A stretch of DNA of 64,000 nt from Galaxea fascicularis (GCA_948470475.1 OX419341.1:24288515-24352514), one strand, 5' to 3'. Shown: positions 11,899 through 22,865, numbered from the stretch's first letter. Made by a program: numbers and translations. The notes: a model not told the origin generated them from the letters alone.

Positions 11899-12368
11899 GT
11901 TAATCACCAAGCATTTAGGATCTTGGTCAGGATTTAACACAGTGCTGAGGGAGAGCACAGTCTGAGACATACATTAACGGGGTATACGTAATGCGGTTAT
12001 GGTCTGCCACCCAAGGCATTCCATTTCAAAGGACCACCTTTGTATTTAACAAGGTAACAGAGTTGGAAGAAAGAGGCCGCTCGAACTCCTTCCCATAGTA
12101 AAAACGTCATTTTAATCATACGGTTATTGACATATGATCGTAAGTTGAATCATTGTTTTTATTGTGTTTTTTCCATTGTCCCAGTTTCCTTTAACAAAAA
12201 TAATAATATAAGAAAAAGCAGGTCGTTTTTTTCTAAAGAATGTGTAAAACAAGACATGGCATCAGCTCTCTGATACCTCTTTTCCTTTCGGAGTCCGTCG
12301 CCCACACCCGTAAGGGGCAAGACCCAGCGGACACAAACATTGTTAACAATTTAAAATTTGTGAAAAGA

Positions 12369-12374
12369 AATAAA
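12369..12374 (+). terminator. Candidate polyadenylation signal AATAAA
   Basis: A canonical AATAAA lies about 470 bp downstream of the receptor stop codon. No transcript evidence is available, so this is only a candidate 3' end. Confidence 0.4.
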
Positions 12375-12631
12375 ATACTGAGAAGCTTGTCAGCATTCCC
12401 AACATGATGTTTTGGTGTTATCGGGTAGGTTTCAGGTCACCTGCGTACATATCTGTCCTCATGCTGTGTTCTGAGATGCGGGGCACACAACGAACGGTCC
12501 CCCGGCTACAGCCGCAGTGCCCTCACCGACCCTTGCGGTATACGAGCGCAAGGCCACAATTGAGCATTCGTCTTGGCTTGTGATCCGGATCAAGGTTGAA
12601 ACTCGGTTGGGCATTTCACAGGGTCGTGACG

Positions 12632-12905
12632 AGGTTTATGGGATCAGGGATCACAGGACGTCCCAGGATCTGGGATCGCAGCCCCGAGATCTGGGATCAC
12701 AAGTCATGGGATCAGGATCAGCGAGTTTTAGTGGAATCAGGAATCAGATTTTGTGTTTAGGTAAGCTGAAAGCAGTGGCTTTCAGCTTAGCGAAATACAT
12801 CATTTTGTGGGGCATTCTTGTCACCCGAAGCCACATCCCACAAGCTTCACATTTTTATCGCTTGTTTTATTCGCGTTGGTTCTTGAGTCTGGGTATTCTG
12901 ATTAG
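12632..12905. repeat. GGGATC-rich run and a dispersed repeat copy
   Basis: 12632-12730 is made of degenerate GGGATCA/GGGATCG units. Next to it a palindrome, GCTGAAAGCAGTGGCTTTCAGC (22 bp, two 11-nt halves), starts about 12767. The block about 12780-12905 is clearly similar in the same orientation to 27174-27300 (both share CACATCCCACAAG and ATCGCTTGTTTTATTC), so it is one copy of a dispersed family. Confidence 0.6.
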
Positions 12906-13239
12906 CCCTAATAAAGCCGAAACAGATGTCCATGGATGGAGTTCAGAAACAAGTGTAAGTTTCTTCGAAAATCACCTTCAATTGCTCCGAGTTCAAGCGA
13001 GCAAAAAGATTACAAAACGCGCGGGAAGCGCATGCCCATATATGTCTTGTCACGCTAGACATACTGTGACAGTATCAATTCATTTACATGCTCTTCCATC
13101 GAGCCGTGTTTTTAAAAACGATTAATTGATTACTTAACCAATTAAAGTTACTTATCAATATTAATTAAATGCATGGCTTAAAGGAACTAATAGTTGGCTG
13201 AATCTTAGCACTCAAAGGCAAGCTGTTCCAGAGAACAGA

Positions 13240-13278
13240 GCCTGCTTCAGTGCCTGCTTCAGTGCCTGCTTCAGTGCT
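13240..13278 (+). repeat. Short tandem repeat, 12-bp unit
   Basis: CCTGCTTCAGTG is repeated three times with a partial fourth copy. Confidence 0.8.
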
Positions 13279-13543
13279 CGGTCTAGGAGCGAAAAGGTTG
13301 TATTTTGAATTTCTTAGATTATGTGTGTCGGGAATCGGTTTTGGCCGAGAAAGGAACTCACAGTCTCTTGATTTGTAACAGTTTTAATGGCATAGCATCA
13401 ACCTAGCTCTCACAATTTTTTCTCGATTCTTTCACACCCCAAAACTACTACTCTCACATATCAAAAATACTCAAAGTTCAATCAGGCGAAATTGACTCTG
13501 TAGCTGTCATCACCGGAAAACAGAAACATGCGTAAGGCAACTC

Positions 13544-16500
13544 TATGGGCGGCCATCACCGCCAAAAATACAGCAATGTCGAAAGGAACAGAGTAAGGAG
13601 AAATGGTACATTGGTGTATTTCAAAATAGAATAAATGATTTAGTAATGATGCAGCCTAAATACAAACGGCCCGGTTGTCTTTTGTGAAATGGTTTACACA
13701 AACAACAAACGAAATAAGAAGACGAGAAATGGTCTAGCCATTGATGTTGAAATGGATTAGAATACGGAGAATCGGTCTATCTAAATATGAATCGGCCTAC
13801 CTTTCAAACGCAAAATAGTACAGTGTGTCAGCAAACGGTCTGGTTTACTGTTGTTAAATGGAATAAATGATTTAGCAATGATGCAGCCTAAATACAAACG
13901 GCCCGGTTGTCTTTTGTGAAATGGTTTACACAAACAACAAACGAAATAAGAAGACGAGAAATGGTCTAGCCATTGATGTTGAAATGGATTAGAATACGGA
14001 GAATCGGTCTATCTAAATATGAATCGGCCTACCTTTCAAACGCAAAATAGTACAGTGTGTCAGCAAACGGTCTGGTTTACTGTTGTTAAATGGAATAAAT
14101 GATTTAGCAATGATGCAGCCTAAATACAAACGGCCCGGTTGTCTTTTGTGAAATGGTTTACACAAACAACAAACGAAATAAGAAGACGAGAAATGGTCTA
14201 GCCATTGATGTTGAAATGGATTAGAATACGGAGAATAGGTCTATGTAAATATGAATCGGCCTACCTTTCAAACGCAAAATGGTAGAGTGTGTCAGCAAAC
14301 GGTCTGGTTTACTGTTGTTAAACGGTTTAGCTTAACCGAGCGTGGCTTAAGAAATCATCAAATCGTTGAACGTGCCGACAAATGGTTCAATGTAATGTGA
14401 AACGGTTTAACGAACACACAAATGGTTTAGCAAGACGACGACGATTGATTTAGCGTAGTGATAAATGGCTCAGCCAAACAACAAATGATTCAGTCGGAAC
14501 TCGTACCTTTCAGTCAAATAACAAATGAATCGGCCTAACGTGAAATGGTTTAGGGAAAAGACAAATAGTTTTCCACAGTGTTAAATGGTTTGATCTGACA
14601 ACAAACGGTTTACGGCATCGCGTGACGTACGAACAGTGCCTTGCGCCGAACCGCCAAAAATACAGAAGTGAAATGGAACAGCGAAACGTGAAATGGCACA
14701 GCGAAGCGGTGTGAAATGGAACAGTCCATGTGGGGTCTGACGTCAATAACTGGAAATTTGGCGCGAAATCAACTTGTGGCGGCTACGAGTTACTGAGTGC
14801 CCACAACAACTCGCCGGATAAATAATCGTATCCTACAACTCCTGCTTTTTACCTTTAACAACTATATAATGTTAGTCTTGAAGTATTTTGCCTTAATGCC
14901 AGGAGACGCAGTAGTATAAACTACAATGATATTTTGTCAAAGTAGAGAACGGTTTTTTTTCCCGATATCGCATGATTTAGACAGGTTTTTCTTGTTTCGT
15001 TAATCGGCATTTCTACTATAAAAGACTCCTTTAGTTCACTCGAAGAACAACCGAGGAAGAAATGTGTTTTTCGAACGAAATCGCTTGATCAGCCGGTTGC
15101 TAATCTCAGGAAAGCTTCCTATTTGTAGAGAGCTGGCACTTCTCATTAGTCATATGACTTTGCATTCGTTGCATATCAAAGCCATTATCTTTTCGTCTGT
15201 CAAGGGACTGTGTGATGTGACTCTATTATCTACTAGATCTCCTTTTGTCACGGTTTTGTTCAAAACATTTTAACTTATCAGGGTCACTTATTTCCATCGT
15301 TATAATTTACAGCATTTCTGTTTTGCATGCAAGAAAATTAGCTACGAGAGGGCGAAAATACTATTTTGAGCTGTAGTTTAAACAGATACCATCGACGATA
15401 AAATGAGTGTTTCAAAACAGCTTAGTAAGCGCCATCATGTTTTCCTCTAATCTCACAGACACCGCAACCGGCTGATCGAGCGATTTCGTTCGAAAAACAC
15501 ATTTCTTCCTCGGTTGTTCTTCGAGTGAACTAAAGGAGTCTTTTATAGTAGAAATGCCGATTAACGAAACAAGAAAAACCTGTCTAAATCATGCGATATC
15601 GGGAAAAAAAACCGTTCTCTACTTTGACAAAATATCATTGTAGTTTATACTACTGCGTCTCCTGGCATTAAGGCAAAATACTTCAAGACTAACATTATAT
15701 AGTTGTTAAAGGTAAAAAGCAGGAGTTGTAGGATACGATTATTTATCCGGCGAGTTGTTGTGGGCACTCAGTAACTCGTAGCCGCCACAAGTTGATTTCG
15801 CGCCAAATTTCCAGTTATTGACGTCAGACCCCACATGGACTGTTCCATTTCACACCGCTTCGCTGTGCCATTTCACGTTTCGCTGTTCCATTTCACTTCT
15901 GTATTTTTGGCGGTTCGGCGCAAGGCACTGTTCGTACGTCACGCGATGCCGTAAACCGTTTGTTGTCAGATCAAACCATTTAACACTGTGGAAAACTATT
16001 TGTCTTTTCCCTAAACCATTTCACGTTAGGCCGATTCATTTGTTATTTGACTGAAAGGTACGAGTTCCGACTGAATCATTTGTTGTTTGGCTGAGCCATT
16101 TATCACTACGCTAAATCAATCGTCGTCGTCTTGCTAAACCATTTGTGTGTTCGTTAAACCGTTTCACATTACATTGAACCATTTGTCGGCACGTTCAACG
16201 ATTTGATGATTTCTTAAGCCACGCTCGGTTAAGCTAAACCGTTTAACAACAGTAAACCAGACCGTTTGCTGACACACTCTACCATTTTGCGTTTGAAAGG
16301 TAGGCCGATTCATATTTACATAGACCTATTCTCCGTATTCTAATCCATTTCAACATCAATGGCTAGACCATTTCTCGTCTTCTTATTTCGTTTGTTGTTT
16401 GTGTAAACCATTTCACAAAAGACAACCGGGCCGTTTGTATTTAGGCAGCATCATTACTAAATCATTTATTCTATTTTGAAATACACCAATGTACCATTTC

Positions 16501-16556
16501 TCCTTACTCTGTTCCTTTCGACATTGCTGTATTTTTGGCGGTGATGGCCGCCCATA
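13544..16556. mobile_element. Foldback transposon (giant inverted repeats with internal tandem repeats)
   Basis: The two arms, 13544-15100 and 15464-16556, are nearly perfect reverse complements separated by a 363-bp spacer. Ends are TATGGGCGGCC and GGCCGCCCATA. A 6-bp direct repeat CAACTC flanks it (13538-13543 and 16557-16562). The left arm is 464 bp longer because it holds three copies of a 232-bp unit where the right arm holds one. The arms also contain many degenerate AAATGGTTTA/AAACGGTTTA motifs. A 78-residue open frame appears identically in both arms because of the palindrome; it resembles nothing known and is probably fortuitous. No transposase is present. Long TIRs with internal tandem repeats recall Foldback/Galileo elements, but the superfamily is unassigned. 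Confidence 0.85.
13631..14326 (+). repeat. Three tandem copies of a 232-bp unit in the left foldback arm
   Basis: Copies start at 13631, 13863 and 14095, each beginning ATAAATGATTTAG. They are almost identical, with a handful of substitutions in the third copy (for example AATAGGTCTATG for AATCGGTCTATC). The mirrored arm carries a single copy that ends near 16470. Confidence 0.9.
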
Positions 16557-16936
16557 CAACTCGCAGTCACGACATGTGAGGGAACACTGGATGTAGTTTT
16601 TAAAAGACTGTTTAAACGAGGCGGAGCGAGATTATGGAGAATCTTAGACAAAATGATTGCTAGTTGCTAAGAACGCCTTCGCTCCAGGGAATCCCAGCCG
16701 AGGTCACTGAGTAAAGTGGACGATCTAATATTTAAGTTGGAGAAAGTGATTAAGCGTGCAGCCCTATTTTGTAGTTTTTGGAGTCTCTCAGATTGGCACA
16801 CACCTATGCTGCCCCACAAGGAGCTACATCAAAGTAAGGTTGAATGAGAGCTTTATAAGTCACAATAAGAGTCTCACGGGGAACCAAGTTTCTAACACGT
16901 CTGATAGCCCCGAGGCCGGCGGATACTTTTTTGACA

Positions 16937-17094
16937 ACGCCAGTGATAGGGACAGACGACACGAAAATAGCGCAGTACAAACTCTTTACTAAAGTACAAC
17001 AAAGCCTTTACAAATGGCTGAGTAAAACAACAACACGGTTCACGAGGAGACGCCCGCATAGCGCATGCGCGGCCGACAATAACCGCTGGCGCAA
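16937..17094 (-). repeat. 3' LTR
   Basis: 158 bp, preceded on the minus strand by the polypurine tract at about 17095-17109. Its sequence matches the 5' LTR at every base I compared. The exact ends are uncertain by 1-3 bp. Confidence 0.9.
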
Positions 17095-17234
17095 CTTCTT
17101 CTTCTTCTGAGTAAATAGAAAACTAACGTGTACAAAGTAAAAGAAACCTAACAAAAAGGTTGTGACCGACAACAACTGTTATTGATAGTACTTAATTAAA
17201 CGGGCTATTTCGGAAGTAACTGTCACCTAAAACA

Positions 17235-20200
17235 CTAGTCAAGAATGTACTCCTGTAAGTATGCTGGAGGTCGGCGGGTTCGCTGGGGTCTTGGTTCAGA
17301 TGGAACAGAGACAGGAATATGATCAGTGTCAGCGGGGGTGATGTCTTCTTGGTGCGGGACGTGGTGCGGGGAGGAGGCTGGAGGTTCAGGGCTAGGCGGA
17401 CGTAACAGATCCGGTGGGGCAGAGGGCTGTTGGCACGGCTGAGGCTGCTCAGCAATCTCCTCACATTCGTCGTCGTCAAGTGTAGGGACAACAGAATGGG
17501 ATGAAGGTGGTGGAAGGGTGTGTGGTACAGTGTAGCACTCGGCTAGCTTCACCTTGTAAGACGTAGCCCTGAGTTGCGAGCCGGAGAACTTCTTGATGAA
17601 GCACCATTCGCCATCGATACTAACAATGAGATAGCGGTCACGGGCGCGTGACTTGTTTCGGTCACTCTTCATGTAAACCAGGTCTCCAACCTGCAAGGGG
17701 GGAACGGGAGCTTGTGGCCGGTAGCCGCCTTTGGCTGCTTCGCTGAAAGGATGGTTGGCTTGGCGGGCTTTTTGTTTCGCTAAAATGAGTTGTAAGTCAT
17801 TGATGGGTATCTGCTCATTGGAGAACTGGTTCCGTTGTGTCCAAAGCTCCCGTGAGGAAAGGCCTTGGCTGCGGAGTCGCGAGTTGAGCCGGGCAGTGGC
17901 AATGGCAAGACTGAGCTCAGTAACTGGGCCTCCACCGGGCTCCTGGCGCAATAGCTCTTCTTCTAGTTCCAGCACGGCTCGTTCGGCAACAGGATTTTTG
18001 TTGGTGTTTTTGACGCGGCCAACTTCGACAGAGACGCCGAGATGTTGTAAGGCGTGGGTGTTTTTTAGCGAGACGAATCCAGGTGCAGGGTCGACACGAA
18101 TCACAGCTTGGGGACCATCGAGGGGGTGTAGACCCACCACTAATCGGGCAAGGGCATCACGAAGGGTATCACTCTTCTCGTCGGGTACAAGGCACGATGT
18201 AGTGTAAGAGGTGGCACATTCTCGCAAAAGTAAGATGAATTGGCGACAGCGTCTAATGATATCGGCTGCAAATGACACGCCTACAACTTCGGGTGGATCG
18301 TCTGAGGACTGACTGGTAAGGGAGGTAGGGAACTTCTTGAGTGAGGCACAAGTGTGGCAGGAGTCTGATACTCGAGCGATAGCGGCACTCATATCCAGGG
18401 CAAAGAAGTGACGCTGTATGACCATTTGAAGTTGGTGCTTAGAGGGGTGGTCAAGCTTGATGTGAAGAGCAGTAAGTAGGCCATCAAGTACGGAACGAGG
18501 TACGACGATCAACTCAATGGGGCGGGAGAGCGGTTGTTGACGCTGAACGACGAGCAGACCATCCTTGGAAATGGAAGTGACGTTAAGGTAGCGCTTTACG
18601 TCTCTGATATTAGTCAGCTTTTTGGAAGGGCGGGTGCCCTGTTTCAGGTGGGCACAGACACGCCGTAGATCGGGGCACTCATTTTGAACACTGAACCATG
18701 CAGGTCTGCTGGTGAAGGGGAGGCGCTTGGTGTTGTCAAGGACATCTTGAGTGGAGATGCCACGTACTACAGAAGACTCTGATTCGTGTACGAAAGAGCA
18801 AATTTGGCAGTTCGGTTCAGTGCACTCGGGGGCATTGCGACTGGCAAAGTCCGAGGGTAAATTGGCGGTGCCAGCGAGATGCTGGAGGATAACTTGGTAT
18901 CTACTGATGGTGGTCAAAAAGGAGGTAACACGTGGACTGGCAGAAAATTCGCCTCGGCAGAGTTTCTGTAGGGCTTGAACGCAGGGCTGGCTATCTGTCA
19001 AAACGCAGGCACGGTGCTTGGATTGGATGATGAAGGGGCTAAAGTGTTTTACCGCAGCTGCTATGGACAGCGCTTCGACCTCACAGGGTAACCATGTGAC
19101 CTGATGTTTGCGTAGTTTAGAGCTGAAGAAGCCGGCAAGGAGAAGGCGGTCCTGGCGGGTAACGTACAAGGTGGCTCCGAGACCGCGTCGGGTGACTGAG
19201 CCATCAGTCACAATCCAGAGCTGGTCAGAGGCACGGGGGAGAACGATAGACTTGTGTGTGAGAAGGGCATCTTGTGCAGTGGAGAATTTCTGACGAAGGT
19301 TGGCATCCCACTGGATGTGGTCTTGAGACTGTAGATCGGCCAAGGATGACTCAAGTGGATCCATAAGTTGAGAGCAGTGGGGGAGGACACGGCTAAGGAC
19401 TTTGTAGGCGCCGATGAAGGAACGCATACCTTTCACAGACTCTGGAGGAGAGCAGGTTGCGAGTGCAGCAACGCGGTGGGGGCTTGCAGATAAGGAGCCT
19501 TGTGACCAGATCCAACCCAATATGGTGGTTGTTTTGGGGCATATGACAGTCTTAGTGGCAGACAGACGGAGGTTACACCGGGCAAGGGCGCCAAGTATAC
19601 GAGACCAGTTAGTTAAAAGTTCTTGCGGGGTGTCGCCGCCACAATAAAGATCGTCGGCGAGTTTTGTAGCGCATCCCTCTTGGAGGAAGTCACCGAGGAC
19701 ACGACACATTAACTCCTCCAATGCGGTCTCTGAACCAGGCATTCCCATGGCTGACCTGGTATATACTCTGATGCCGCGAAACGGAGTGGCCACACCGCAG
19801 TATTTCATGGAGGCCTTTGATAGAGGTATCTGGTAAAAGGCACGGGTGAGGTCAGACTTTATTATATACTTCCATGGGGCAATGGTGCGGAGAGTAGAAT
19901 CGACGTCGGGCATCAGGGAGGGTTGTGGTTTGCTGTAGCGTCCAACGTCTGTGAAGGCTGTAACGAGACGAAAACCGCCAGAGGGTTTTTTAACGAGAAA
20001 TGAAGGATTGAGGTACTCAACGGTAACTCCGATGTCCTCCGGACGCCGGAAGACCTGGCATTGTTCTAACTCGTCGAATTTCTGTTGCAATTCGACCAGC
20101 TTGTCACGGGAATATTGGGGAACACGGCCTTTGCGTTGTGGAGGCTGCACAGGTCCCATATTGACAGAGGCTTGGACAGGACCAGCTATGCCGTTGTAAC

Positions 20201-22106
20201 CAACAATGGCAGAATTAAAAACTTCGTCGTGAGTCTGGAGCACTTCGCGGAACTGTTTGCGAATGGTGTCCGGTAGGATGTTGTCAGGGTCAATTTCAAC
20301 GGCATCTGAGAAGAACCCGGGATGAGGTGAGATGCTTCCACCAGGGTGGGGAGGTGGTGGGTGTGGACCAACAGGTGGCGAGGGAGCCACAGCTGTGGTG
20401 TGGCGAGCTTGGCAGAGATGTTCGTGGCGTCGGACAGTCCTTGGCTCAGCAGTGTCGTTGACTAAACGAACTCTACTAGCAACTGCTTCTACAATTTGGG
20501 GCTGAGGCCAAAGTTGTGAAACTTTGGAGCATTTGTTGGATGGTGCATCGGTACGGGCTTCTATGGCCAAGGTGCAGTCGGGATCTATATGAGGTGGTAG
20601 GTCCAGCTCAAGATATTCCCCAGGGAGGACCACTGTTGTAGGGGCGGACGAGCGTAACACATAAGACTGGGTGCGACGGACGGCGTGAGCCTGGGAACTG
20701 GCACTTGACTCGGGATGGTAGGCCAGTATTTCTGAGCCTTGGATAAGAACCTGACCCTTTGCTGGGCGAACGGATATATCATTAGTGATCATAAATGGAG
20801 TTCCAGCTAAAACGTCAACATCTAAGTCTTCTACTACGAGGGCATCGAGGGTCAGGTATTTGCCAGCTCGTGAAAGAGTGAGGTGGGTCTCGCCAACAAC
20901 GACAAGAGGCGTAACTCCATCTGCTTGTAGGGCCTGCTGGGATGTTTTCACGATGGGAGCGGCGATGCTACGGGCGACAGAGGCCTTGATCATGCTGGTT
21001 TCGGCACCAGTGTCTAAGGTGAGTTTAAGCGAGTGGTGATGGTAGAAGGCATTGAAATGGGGTGATTGCTTTGTGCTTACACGGCGAGACACAACCCTGG
21101 CCGAGGAATGGGGCGAAGAAGCAAATTCCTCCACATCAGGTGGACAGAAGAAATCAGAGTCGGTGGGGTCATCGTCGTCATCTAGGCTACTTGCGAGGCG
21201 TGCTTTGGCGAGGAAAGCGCGATCTTCGGCAGGTAGGTAAGTGCACTGACTTAAGAAGTGACGGTCATTACGTCCAGCCTGCTTACACAAGGGGCAAGAC
21301 TTGACTTGTGGTTTAGTGTATGCCTTTTGGGAGCGGTTGTAAGGGCCCCTCGGAGGCGGCTGTCTGAACTTCGATGCCGTGGAACGCAAGATTTTAGCAT
21401 CAACATTGTTATTGATCTCTTCCAGGAGGGAATCCAATGCTTGAGAAATTTCAGGTTTGAGAGATGCAAGAGACTTGGACCGGAGCTCAGTACCGTAGCG
21501 TTGCTTAACCAAACTGGGGAGGTCTGGGTGGACTAATCTCAACCATGTTAGTACTACAAGATTTTCTAGAGTGGGAGACATTTCCTCGTCGGTGTCGGGA
21601 ACTTCGCCATGGTGTGAGATATTTCCATTTGCCAATAATAAATTATCTTCAATAAAGGACATCAGACGTTGATAGAGATCCTCGGGGCGCTCAGCAGGGG
21701 CAAGTGTGATGTTGTTGAAGTCGAGGAAGTGAGCACCGGTTGATTGGAAACCGAAGTGAAGGCGAATCGCTTGCCAGATAGAGCTCATGGAGGTTGAGTT
21801 CTTGACGATGGTGTTACGAGAAATTACAGGACAATAGTTCGCAATTTGTCCAAGCATTAATTCAAGATGAGTACACTTTTGTTGTGCTGTTCTACGGGAA
21901 GCTAGAGGAACGGATTCGGGGTCGTCCTGGAGGCCGCGACGAGGGCTGCCGGGGGATTTCTTCAACCATGTCACGCCATCAGCGAGGAAGCCCGCGAAAT
22001 TGCGGTCGAGGGAAAGAATGTACTGAAGATTTTGTCTCCAGGCTTCGAACGACGTTATCGTTTCTTGTTTGGTTAAGGACCACTGTTTTGGTGCTCTTGG
22101 ATTCAT
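17235..22106 (-). CDS. Gag-pol polyprotein of LTR retrotransposon (Ty3/Gypsy-like)
   Basis: One uninterrupted frame of 1623 residues. Order: Gag-like region (1-265); zinc knuckle of the spaced form C-x2-C-x8-H-x4-C (C271, C274, H283, C288); aspartic protease with DTGA at 365-368; reverse transcriptase with conserved D752 and LADD at 816-819 (families usually show YxDD, so the Tyr is replaced by Leu); RNase H with TDGS at 967-970 and further acidic residues E1009/E1011, D1038 and D1086; integrase with an HHCC zinc site (H1220, H1224, C1250, C1253) and DDE candidates D1282, D1339, E1375; then a Pro-rich C-terminus. The protease-RT-RNaseH-integrase order fits Ty3/Gypsy rather than Ty1/Copia. There is no frameshift between gag and pol and no envelope gene. 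No inactivating lesion was seen, so the element may be competent. Confidence 0.92.
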   Translation of the reverse strand: MNPRAPKQWSLTKQETITSFEAWRQNLQYILSLDRNFAGFLADGVTWLKKSPGSPRRGLQDDPESVPLASRRTAQQKCTHLELMLGQIANYCPVISRNTIVKNSTSMSSIWQAIRLHFGFQSTGAHFLDFNNITLAPAERPEDLYQRLMSFIEDNLLLANGNISHHGEVPDTDEEMSPTLENLVVLTWLRLVHPDLPSLVKQRYGTELRSKSLASLKPEISQALDSLLEEINNNVDAKILRSTASKFRQPPPRGPYNRSQKAYTKPQVKSCPLCKQAGRNDRHFLSQCTYLPAEDRAFLAKARLASSLDDDDDPTDSDFFCPPDVEEFASSPHSSARVVSRRVSTKQSPHFNAFYHHHSLKLTLDTGAETSMIKASVARSIAAPIVKTSQQALQADGVTPLVVVGETHLTLSRAGKYLTLDALVVEDLDVDVLAGTPFMITNDISVRPAKGQVLIQGSEILAYHPESSASSQAHAVRRTQSYVLRSSAPTTVVLPGEYLELDLPPHIDPDCTLAIEARTDAPSNKCSKVSQLWPQPQIVEAVASRVRLVNDTAEPRTVRRHEHLCQARHTTAVAPSPPVGPHPPPPHPGGSISPHPGFFSDAVEIDPDNILPDTIRKQFREVLQTHDEVFNSAIVGYNGIAGPVQASVNMGPVQPPQRKGRVPQYSRDKLVELQQKFDELEQCQVFRRPEDIGVTVEYLNPSFLVKKPSGGFRLVTAFTDVGRYSKPQPSLMPDVDSTLRTIAPWKYIIKSDLTRAFYQIPLSKASMKYCGVATPFRGIRVYTRSAMGMPGSETALEELMCRVLGDFLQEGCATKLADDLYCGGDTPQELLTNWSRILGALARCNLRLSATKTVICPKTTTILGWIWSQGSLSASPHRVAALATCSPPESVKGMRSFIGAYKVLSRVLPHCSQLMDPLESSLADLQSQDHIQWDANLRQKFSTAQDALLTHKSIVLPRASDQLWIVTDGSVTRRGLGATLYVTRQDRLLLAGFFSSKLRKHQVTWLPCEVEALSIAAAVKHFSPFIIQSKHRACVLTDSQPCVQALQKLCRGEFSASPRVTSFLTTISRYQVILQHLAGTANLPSDFASRNAPECTEPNCQICSFVHESESSVVRGISTQDVLDNTKRLPFTSRPAWFSVQNECPDLRRVCAHLKQGTRPSKKLTNIRDVKRYLNVTSISKDGLLVVQRQQPLSRPIELIVVPRSVLDGLLTALHIKLDHPSKHQLQMVIQRHFFALDMSAAIARVSDSCHTCASLKKFPTSLTSQSSDDPPEVVGVSFAADIIRRCRQFILLLRECATSYTTSCLVPDEKSDTLRDALARLVVGLHPLDGPQAVIRVDPAPGFVSLKNTHALQHLGVSVEVGRVKNTNKNPVAERAVLELEEELLRQEPGGGPVTELSLAIATARLNSRLRSQGLSSRELWTQRNQFSNEQIPINDLQLILAKQKARQANHPFSEAAKGGYRPQAPVPPLQVGDLVYMKSDRNKSRARDRYLIVSIDGEWCFIKKFSGSQLRATSYKVKLAECYTVPHTLPPPSSHSVVPTLDDDECEEIAEQPQPCQQPSAPPDLLRPPSPEPPASSPHHVPHQEDITPADTDHIPVSVPSEPRPQRTRRPPAYLQEYILD

Positions 22107-22290
22107 TTCGTGTTCTTAAATGAATAGAGGAAAGGCAAAATGTGTACTTATCTGTGAGTCCCTGAGTATTGTTGACACAGCTATCGACTAAGCTGTTTCG
22201 CTAGTTCCTCGCTTGGAAATCGGTCGACGATCCGTTATGGGCTGGCTGTCTCTAAGTACGAGACGAGGGTAAGTTCCAACTGCTGCCACC

Positions 22291-22448
22291 ACGCCAGTGA
22301 TAGGGACAGACGACACGAAAATAGCGCAGTACAAACTCTTTACTAAAGTACAACAAAGCCTTTACAAATGGCTGAGTAAAACAACAACACGGTTCACGAG
22401 GAGACGCCCGCATAGCGCATGCGCGGCCGACAATAACCGCTGGCGCAA
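22291..22448 (-). repeat. 5' LTR
   Basis: 158 bp. On the minus strand it should carry the promoter of the element; the 184 bp between it and the polyprotein start (22107-22290) hold the primer-binding site and leader. Confidence 0.9.
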
Positions 22449-22865
22449 TGTTATCAATGTGGGAGTCCCAAGATAAGTTCTCATCCAAATCAATACCAAG
22501 ATACTTGCAGGTTTTAGCTCTTTCTAAGCGATGTTCATCGATTTTTACATCAAACTGGTAGTTTAAGTTAGCCAATTTGGTATGGTTACCAATAATAGAG
22601 CATTTAGTTTTTTGACATTTAGACTGTTTAATAACTTGTAGCCAGGTCTTAATTTCGGCTACGTCATTATTTAATTTGTATGGTAAGTCGGCTGGATTAT
22701 TTGAACTTAGAGTAAGACTTCTGTCGTCAGCGTACATTCTTGGCACAGAGTACAGGAGGCACACAGGAAGGTCGTTTATATAGACTAAAAACAATAGTGG
22801 TCCCAGGATCGATCCCTGTGGGACACCTCAAGTAATGGGGCAATAGTCCGATAAGTGGCCATTTA

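Larger units (their letters stand above)
16937..22448 (-). mobile_element. LTR retrotransposon, complete, minus strand
   Basis: Two direct repeats of 158 bp (16937-17094 and 22291-22448) are identical by eye and enclose a single gag-pol frame. The minus strand has a candidate primer-binding site beginning TGGTGGCAGC directly after the 5' LTR and a polypurine tract AGAAGAAGAAGAAG directly before the 3' LTR. LTR termini are near-inverted (CGCCAG and CTGGCG). No clear 4-6 bp target duplication is visible, only a possible TTG. Identical LTRs plus an unbroken long frame indicate a very recent insertion. It sits inside the reverse-transcriptase region of the older non-LTR element. Confidence 0.93.

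Noticed and set aside
12517..13125. 202-codon plus-strand frame
   Set aside because: It runs through GGGATC repeats and a dispersed repeat copy; composition is repeat-like and no domain is visible.
14510..14746. 78-residue frame on the minus strand, identical to a plus-strand frame at 15818-16054
   Set aside because: The identity is forced by the palindromic arms; no known domain and no start context, so not called as a gene.
17731..21536. Several plus-strand frames of 60-158 codons opposite the polyprotein
   Set aside because: They are shadows of the GC-richer minus-strand gag-pol and lack any domain.
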